Positions 34,617 to 38,947 of a stretch of DNA of 38,947 bases are shown here, piece after piece. Below the pieces are notes generated by a model. That model had not been told where the DNA came from and did no database searches. It saw nothing but the letters and a program-made list of their open reading frames with translations. The DNA comes from Spirochaetales bacterium (lineage in GTDB: Bacteria > Spirochaetota > Spirochaetia > DAHUYW01). A program made the translations under genes and the position numbers. Location of the stretch: contig DAHUYW010000039.1 of NCBI GenBank assembly GCA_027306915.1, positions 1-38,947 on the forward strand, in the 5' to 3' direction. Position 1 is the stretch's first letter. Each line of letters starts with the position of its first letter.

Positions 34617-35104
34617 AGCTTGATAACGTCCCCAGGCTTGAAGTCCGGCTTAAGGTCCCAGTACCAGAACCCACCGGCCGGCACACGGTGCGCCCCCAAA
34701 CGATCGAGGCGCTTCTTCAAATCCTCGAGGTATCCAGCAAAAAAACCGCCACTGTCGTAGAGGATCTTGAGGTCGAAGAGCATGTCGAGAAAAAGCGGAC
34801 TGCCCGCGCCCACCTCCTCGGGCGTCTTCAAAATGGGGGATAGCCTGGTGTCGACCCCCTCGCTCCGGGCGGTCCGCAATGCTCGCTCCATTTCGGCATC
34901 GACGGTCTCGAATTCCCTGACCCGCGCCATGCGGCCGCGCGGAAGCTCCTCCGCAACGACCAGAACATCGATGTCGGAGGTCGCGTTCGGAGTGCCGCGC
35001 CCAACCGATCCAAAGACGCCGAGGGACACAAGTCGACTTCCGTAGCAGGCTTGGCATGCGAGAGCCAGGATAGAGAGAAGGTTGTCGAACACCGCGATAA
35101 TCAC
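34613..35104 (-). CDS. MNT-type nucleotidyltransferase
   Basis: A 163-residue minimal nucleotidyltransferase. The active-site motif G32-S33 with D44 and D46 (GSVGRGTPNATSDIDVLVV) has exactly ten residues between Ser and the first Asp, and a third acidic candidate is D85. The C-terminal extension is longer than in the smallest MntA proteins and ends in an aromatic segment (GGFWYWDLKPDFKPGD). The start is a GTG 6 nt after a TACACT box, pointing to a leaderless message. In MntA-HepT systems the transferase AMPylates the HEPN partner; here the partner lacks the RNase motif. Confidence 0.88.
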   Translation of the reverse strand: MIIAVFDNLLSILALACQACYGSRLVSLGVFGSVGRGTPNATSDIDVLVVAEELPRGRMARVREFETVDAEMERALRTARSEGVDTRLSPILKTPEEVGAGSPLFLDMLFDLKILYDSGGFFAGYLEDLKKRLDRLGAHRVPAGGFWYWDLKPDFKPGDVIKL

Positions 35105-35110
35105 CCGAAT

Positions 35111-35139
35111 AGTGTAGCGCAGGCGTCACCTCCGAGCAA
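35111..35139 (-). promoter_or_regulatory. Candidate leaderless promoter of the MNT-HEPN operon
   Basis: On the minus strand: TTGCTC (35139-35134), a 17-bp spacer, TACACT (35116-35111). The GTG start codon begins 6 nt further on, at 35104, and there is no ribosome site in between. Confidence 0.5.
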
Positions 35140-35152
35140 TGGTGCCCCGAAA

Positions 35153-36421
35153 CTACCGCAGCGCGGTCTCGAGCAGATAGACCGCACCTCCGGCGAGGTA
35201 GCCGAGCAGGGCAAGCGGCGCGATGCGCCGCGCGTACCAGCCGAAGGTGAGGCGCTCCATCCCCATGGCGGTGACCCCTGCCGCCGACCCGATCACTAGG
35301 AGGCTTCCTCCGGTCCCAGCGCAGTAGGAGAGGAACTCCCAGAGAAAGCTGTCCATGGGAAAGTGAGCGAGGCTGTACATGTTCATGGCCGCCGATACGA
35401 GCGGGACGTTATCGATCACCGAAGAGAAAAGGCCCATGAGCGCCACGATGATGGTCTTGTTGCCGATGGCCGCCTCGAGCCAGGTCTCGAGCCCGGCGAG
35501 GGCTCCCGCCACCTCGAGTGCCGCCACCGCAAGGAGGATCCCGACGAAAAAAAGGATACTCGGCAGGTCGATCTCCACGAGGGCGTGCGCGAGGCTCAAG
35601 GAGCTGCGGTAGGGCTCGCCCTTGTCGCGGTGAAGGACCTCGGTGGTAACCCATACGATCCCCAACCCGAGGAGGATCCCGAGATAGGGCGGCAGCCCCG
35701 TGAGCACCTTGAACACCGGGACGGCGATGAGACAGCCAAGGCCGAGAACGAGAATAGCGGAACGCTCGCCATCGGAGACCGGCCGCGATTGCTCGGCACT
35801 CTTCTGCCGCGCGACCCCTCCCCGCACGAAGAGCGAGCCCACCGCGAGGGGAAGGACGAGGTTGACGAGCGAGGGGAGCAATAGACGGGTGATGATCGCC
35901 ACCGGAGAGATCTGCCCTCCTAGCCAGAGCATCGTCGTGGTGACGTCGCCGATCGGCGAGAAGGCGCCGCCCGCGTTGGCCGCGATCACGACCATACCGG
36001 CGAAGAAGAGCCGATCCTTCGGTGAAACAACCAGGCGCCGGCACAGGGTCAGCATGACGATAGTGGTGGTGAGGTTATCGAGGATCGCGGAAAGGAAGAA
36101 GGTGACGAAGCTGATGATCCAGAGCAGCGTTCGAAGGCTGCGGGTCGTGATCCGAGAGGTGATGATCTCGAACCCCCCGTGAGCATCGATCACCTCGACG
36201 ATCGCCATCGCGCCCATAAGAAAAAAGACCAGGGCAGCCACGCTCGCGACGTGGTCCGTGAGGCGGGAAAGCAGCTTGACCCCGGTAAGCGGCAGCGCCG
36301 CAAGGATCGTCCAGAGAAGACCCCCGAGGACGAGGGCGACCGCCGATTTGCTCAGGCGCAGGGGATGCTCGAGCGCGATGAGAAGATAGCCGACGACAAA
36401 AAGGGAAACGATCAACAACAT
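35153..36421 (-). CDS. NhaD-type Na+/H+ antiporter (ion transporter superfamily)
   Basis: A 422-residue inner-membrane protein with about 11-12 helices. Key ion-site segments are LDNLTTT (114-120), GGAFSPIGDVTTTMLW (151-166) and, in the second half, SVIDNVP, all typical of NhaD. It exchanges Na+ or Li+ for protons. I chose the ATG at 36421 because AAAGGG lies 6 nt upstream; the open frame before it runs through the NhaA gene and is not coding. It starts 10 nt after the NhaA-like gene. Unlike that neighbour it looks complete. Confidence 0.9.
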   Translation of the reverse strand: MLLIVSLFVVGYLLIALEHPLRLSKSAVALVLGGLLWTILAALPLTGVKLLSRLTDHVASVAALVFFLMGAMAIVEVIDAHGGFEIITSRITTRSLRTLLWIISFVTFFLSAILDNLTTTIVMLTLCRRLVVSPKDRLFFAGMVVIAANAGGAFSPIGDVTTTMLWLGGQISPVAIITRLLLPSLVNLVLPLAVGSLFVRGGVARQKSAEQSRPVSDGERSAILVLGLGCLIAVPVFKVLTGLPPYLGILLGLGIVWVTTEVLHRDKGEPYRSSLSLAHALVEIDLPSILFFVGILLAVAALEVAGALAGLETWLEAAIGNKTIIVALMGLFSSVIDNVPLVSAAMNMYSLAHFPMDSFLWEFLSYCAGTGGSLLVIGSAAGVTAMGMERLTFGWYARRIAPLALLGYLAGGAVYLLETALR

Positions 36422-36431
36422 CGCGACCCTT

Positions 36432-37244
36432 TTAGCTTCCGGCGCTCCGCACGCGCCTGCGGGTGCCAAGCCACACCGCTCCCAACAGGGCGGAGAGGGC
36501 CGACGCCGCGAGGATCGCGAGCCTGGCCTGAACCAGTTGACCGGGCGTCGTGAACGCGAGACCGGCGATGAACAGGGACATCGTGAACCCGATGCCGCCG
36601 AGAAGGCCGGCGCCCGCAAGCTGTCCAAACCCTATCCCGGCGGGAAACTGCACGAGCCCTATCGCGCGCGCGACAAGCGCCGAGAGGACGATTCCGATCG
36701 GTTTTCCTGGGGCGAGCCCGATGAGGACGCCGAAGAACACGCGTGATCCCAGTGCTCCCGCGGCCGCCCCCGCAAGCGACAGGATGCCTAGCGAGAAGGC
36801 AATGTCCGTCGCGGTCGGTATACCCCAGCCGCGAAGCCCGGTCGTGCCCGTATTCAGGGCGATGAAGATCGCCGCCGGCACGAGCATCCCGCCCAGAGCC
36901 GCGACGAGGGGCAGCAGCGCCTTGCGGAACTCTGCGAGCTCCCCTACGAGCAGCTCGCGCTTGATCTCGAGGCCCACCATGAGGAAAAAGAACGCCATGA
37001 GCCCGTCGTTGATCCAGTGCGAGAGATCCATGGAGAAGCCTATAGGACCTGCGACGATCCCCCAGCGGCTCTCCCGCAGATGAGAGAAACTTGAAGAAAA
37101 CCCGGAATTGGAAAAGAAAAGCGCCGCGGCGGTCGCGATGAGGAGCAGCATCCCGCTTGAGGCTTCGGTACGAAAGAACTGCTGGAACGGTTTCGCGAGC
37201 GGGAGCCGGGGAGCCCGACCACTGCCCCCTTCGGATTGTGCCAT
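36432..37244 (-). CDS. NhaA-like Na+/H+ antiporter with large internal deletion
   Basis: A 270-residue protein; NhaA is normally about 390. The N-terminal part matches NhaA through helix IV (GLEIKRELLVGELAEFRKA and GIPTATDIAFSLGILSL, with D147 equal to E. coli D133). The C-terminal part matches from helix IX/X onward (GLAPGKPIGI with K181 equal to K300, GGIGFTMSLFIAGLAF). About 120 residues between roughly residue 158 and 163 are missing, including the paired Asp (D163-D164 in E. coli) that binds Na+/H+. The frame is kept and codon use looks normal. It is either a nonfunctional remnant or a changed-function protein. It lies between a response regulator and NhaD. Confidence 0.88.
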   Translation of the reverse strand: MAQSEGGSGRAPRLPLAKPFQQFFRTEASSGMLLLIATAAALFFSNSGFSSSFSHLRESRWGIVAGPIGFSMDLSHWINDGLMAFFFLMVGLEIKRELLVGELAEFRKALLPLVAALGGMLVPAAIFIALNTGTTGLRGWGIPTATDIAFSLGILSLAGAAAGALGSRVFFGVLIGLAPGKPIGIVLSALVARAIGLVQFPAGIGFGQLAGAGLLGGIGFTMSLFIAGLAFTTPGQLVQARLAILAASALSALLGAVWLGTRRRVRSAGS

Positions 37245-37269
37245 CGCCCCTTCGCCCTGCTCGACGCCG

Positions 37270-37680
37270 TCAGGGATGGAGCACGGCGTGCAGGCGCTCG
37301 AGCACCTTCTCCCGGTCCAGCGGCTTGACGATGAAGCTCTTAGCCCCGACGAGGAAGGATCTCTTTACGAGATCCTGCTTGCCGAGGGCGCTGACCATCA
37401 CGACCTTCGCGCCCTTGTCGAACTCCATGATCTTCTCGAGGCAGCTCAAGCCGTCCATGCCGGGCATTGTGACGTCCATCGTTACGAGATCGACCTGCGG
37501 GTGGTGTTTCCGGTATTTCTCCACCGCGTCGTTGCCGTCGAGGGCGGTGTCGATCACCTCGAAGCCTTCCGAAGTGAGGATTTGGCTGAGCTGTTTGATG
37601 GCGAACACGGAATCGTCGACGATGAGAACACGGTAAGGGGTCCCGTCCTCTTTTTTCCCTTCGGGCTTGACGCTACTCAT
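37270..37680 (-). CDS. Single-domain CheY-like response regulator
   Basis: A 136-residue receiver-only protein. The acidic pocket is D22-D23, the phosphoacceptor D69 (VTMDVTMPGMDG), the switch Ser S97 (VSALG) and Lys K119 (VKPLD). A polar tail of about 15 residues precedes the domain. There is no output domain, so it acts by binding a partner. No kinase gene is nearby. It is the first gene of an operon with the shortened NhaA (25 nt away) and NhaD. The ATG lies 6 nt after a TACAAT box, indicating a leaderless mRNA. Confidence 0.93.
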   Translation of the reverse strand: MSSVKPEGKKEDGTPYRVLIVDDSVFAIKQLSQILTSEGFEVIDTALDGNDAVEKYRKHHPQVDLVTMDVTMPGMDGLSCLEKIMEFDKGAKVVMVSALGKQDLVKRSFLVGAKSFIVKPLDREKVLERLHAVLHP

Positions 37681-37686
37681 TCGGCT

Positions 37687-37714
37687 ATTGTACGGCTTTC
37701 CCGCCGAAATGCAA
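37687..37714 (-). promoter_or_regulatory. Candidate leaderless promoter of the response regulator-NhaA-NhaD operon
   Basis: On the minus strand: TTGCAT (37714-37709), a 16-bp spacer, TACAAT (37692-37687). Six bases then lead to the ATG at 37680, and no ribosome site is present. Confidence 0.55.
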
Positions 37715-37729
37715 CCCGGCCCGTCGTGT

Positions 37730-37761
37730 TACCTACGCGACTGGCGCTACCTACGCGGCTG
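37730..37761. repeat. Imperfect 18-bp tandem repeat
   Basis: TACCTACGCGACTG (37730-37743) recurs as TACCTACGCGGCTG (37748-37761), 13 of 14 bases identical, with a period of 18 bp. It lies between the end of the GntR-LacI gene and the response-regulator promoter. The role is unknown. Confidence 0.5.
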
Positions 37762-37762
37762 A

Positions 37763-38851
37763 CTACAGCGCCGCTGGCTCCATCGCCCGCACCGAGCTCC
37801 GCTCGACGAGCGCAGGCGCCACCACGGTCCGCGTCACGAAGCGCAGCTCGGGGTGAAGGATCTCGTCAAGGAGGATATTCGTGGCGGTCTCACCCATGTG
37901 GAAGCTCGGGTGATGAATCGAGGTGAGGGCTATCTGATCGAGCTGCGCGATGTTCGAGTTGTCGAAACCGACTACCGAGAGATCGTCGGGGATCTTGAGA
38001 TTGCGCCTCTCGGCGGCTCGCATCAGCTGGAGAGCGTCCTCGTCGTTGCTGCAGACAAAGGCCGTCGGAAGGTCGTCCACCGTCGCGAAGAAGCGCTCGG
38101 CCGCCTCCGGCGCCTCCCCCATCGGCCCCTGACCCTTGAACGCCACGAACCACTCCCGCCGGATGGGAGCGCCCTTCTCCCGCAGGAATTCCTCGACCCC
38201 CTCCTTCCTGAGAACCTTCACATAGTAGTCGTCCTGGTAGAAGACCCCGATCCGACGATGCCCCTTTGTCCACAGAAACGAGACTGCCTCCCGTCCGCCG
38301 AGACGATCGTCCAGGGCGACCATGCCGAAGTCCCTGTTCGGGAAGTAGCTGTCGATGAGCACCACCGGTATTCCCTCGTCCTGAAACTCGCTCAGGAGGT
38401 CGGCGTTTGAGCGATCGCTTCCGTCATAGACGGGGGCGATGATGATCCCGTCGACTCGCTTTCGCCGCAGGTTGAGGAGGATGTTGCGCTCCTTCTCGAT
38501 GTCGTATTCCGATTGGTTCAAGAGCAGATGGAAGCCGCGCTTGTACAGCACGTGGTCGCAGCCCCTAATGATCTCGGGAAAGATGTAGGAGCTGGTGAAA
38601 AAATCGACAAAGCCGATATTGGTCGAGAGCCGGCTGTCCGCAACCCGGAGTCGACAGAACGTCCCTACCCCCTTGATGCTCTCGACCAGTCCCTCGTGGG
38701 CGAGGTTCCGAATCGCCTGGCGGACTGCGTTGCGGGAGACGCCGAATTGCTGGCAAAGCTGACTCTCGGAGGGGAGCTTTTCCCCTGGGCTTATCCGACC
38801 GTCGCCCAGTGCTCCTCGAATCCATCTCTCGACACGTTCGTACTTTTTCAC
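37763..38851 (-). CDS. GntR-type HTH / LacI-type sugar-binding regulator, second copy
   Basis: A 362-residue regulator with the same two-domain plan as the one at 23955-25052: GntR winged helix (about 1-72; LPSESQLCQQFGVSRNAVR and KGVGTF) and LacI-type effector domain (about 80-360; RVDGIIIAP, GIPVVLIDSYF, NxxFMGETATNILL-like end). The two share many aligned blocks and are clear paralogues. The start is taken as GTG at 38851 by analogy with the paralogue (V/M-K-K-Y-x-R-V). The in-frame TTG at 38890 lies inside the predicted -10 box and could not be transcribed. No sugar genes adjoin it in the window, so its target is probably off the right edge or elsewhere. Confidence 0.9.
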   Translation of the reverse strand: MKKYERVERWIRGALGDGRISPGEKLPSESQLCQQFGVSRNAVRQAIRNLAHEGLVESIKGVGTFCRLRVADSRLSTNIGFVDFFTSSYIFPEIIRGCDHVLYKRGFHLLLNQSEYDIEKERNILLNLRRKRVDGIIIAPVYDGSDRSNADLLSEFQDEGIPVVLIDSYFPNRDFGMVALDDRLGGREAVSFLWTKGHRRIGVFYQDDYYVKVLRKEGVEEFLREKGAPIRREWFVAFKGQGPMGEAPEAAERFFATVDDLPTAFVCSNDEDALQLMRAAERRNLKIPDDLSVVGFDNSNIAQLDQIALTSIHHPSFHMGETATNILLDEILHPELRFVTRTVVAPALVERSSVRAMEPAAL

Positions 38852-38889
38852 ACCCTTGCCTGTAGTTACAAGCTGTTCTATATTCTCCA

Positions 38890-38918
38890 ACCTTAGGCCG
38901 AACAGGTTCTGCTGTCAA
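38890..38918 (-). promoter_or_regulatory. Promoter of the second GntR-LacI regulator
   Basis: On the minus strand: consensus TTGACA (38918-38913), a 17-bp spacer, TAAGGT (38895-38890). The spacer holds GAACAGGTTC on the plus strand (38900-38909), an inverted repeat with 4-bp arms that could be an autoregulatory operator. The predicted leader is about 30 nt. Confidence 0.5.
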
Positions 38919-38947
38919 TGCGATGGATTCACGATCGAGCCACCCCG

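Noticed and set aside
34203..35104. Calling the MNT/HEPN pair a standard MntA-HepT toxin-antitoxin module
   Set aside because: The HEPN protein lacks the R-x4-6-H RNase motif, so the toxin role is not supported.
23901..38890. A possible shared operator (TGGA followed by TTrTAGC) near the promoters of both GntR-LacI genes and the sugar operon
   Set aside because: Spacing between the half-sites differs in each case and the match is short; it cannot be told from chance by eye.

Overview
This is a gene-dense, GC-rich bacterial window with no rRNA, tRNA, CRISPR array, phage or transposase visible. The envelope is Gram-negative in type: there is a TolC-like outer-membrane factor, several lipobox lipoproteins and a periplasmic FecR-domain protein. 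The mix of GAF/HD-GYP signalling, GntR-LacI sugar regulators and small FecR-linked lipoproteins would fit a free-living, high-GC spirochaete (Spirochaetota). That placement is inference from gene style, not proof. A recurrent feature is a TAnnnT -10 box only 6-7 nt before a start codon, which suggests that some mRNAs are leaderless.

Left part (1-12.2 kb, mostly + strand): a GAF/HD-GYP c-di-GMP phosphodiesterase is followed by a tight seven-gene operon. It encodes a TetR regulator, a TolC-like factor, a lipoprotein HlyD-type adaptor, two ABC ATPases and two ABC-2 permeases. This is a complete ybhGFSR/cecR-type tripartite exporter in which the usually fused ATPase is split in two. An EamA transporter, an MFS transporter, a convergent SDR oxidoreductase and a DUF1761 membrane protein follow.

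Middle part (12.2-25 kb): on the minus strand lie an unknown 217-residue protein, ychF with a small membrane/coiled-coil protein, an nfeD-slipin membrane protease pair, and a DUF302 gene coupled to a Cys-rich mini-protein. On the plus strand are acs (acetyl-CoA synthetase), a DHA2 drug exporter with a large Ala-rich insertion, an unrecognised 256-residue protein, hflX, and a GntR-LacI regulator.

Right part (25-38.9 kb, all minus strand): a sugar operon holds a solute-binding lipoprotein, two CUT1 permeases and a GH42 beta-galactosidase, with no ATPase gene. Next come a HAD hydrolase and a group of three small lipoproteins around a FecR-domain protein. These are followed by an MNT/HEPN pair and an operon of a single-domain response regulator, an internally shortened NhaA and an intact NhaD. 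A second GntR-LacI regulator, paralogous to the first, closes the window.

The most notable observations are: complementary degeneration of the two exporter ATPases, so that one composite ATP site is consensus and one degenerate; an NhaA lacking about 120 central residues, including the paired-Asp ion site; an MNT/HEPN pair lacking the HEPN RNase motif; the FecR/small-lipoprotein cluster; and the leaderless-promoter signature.
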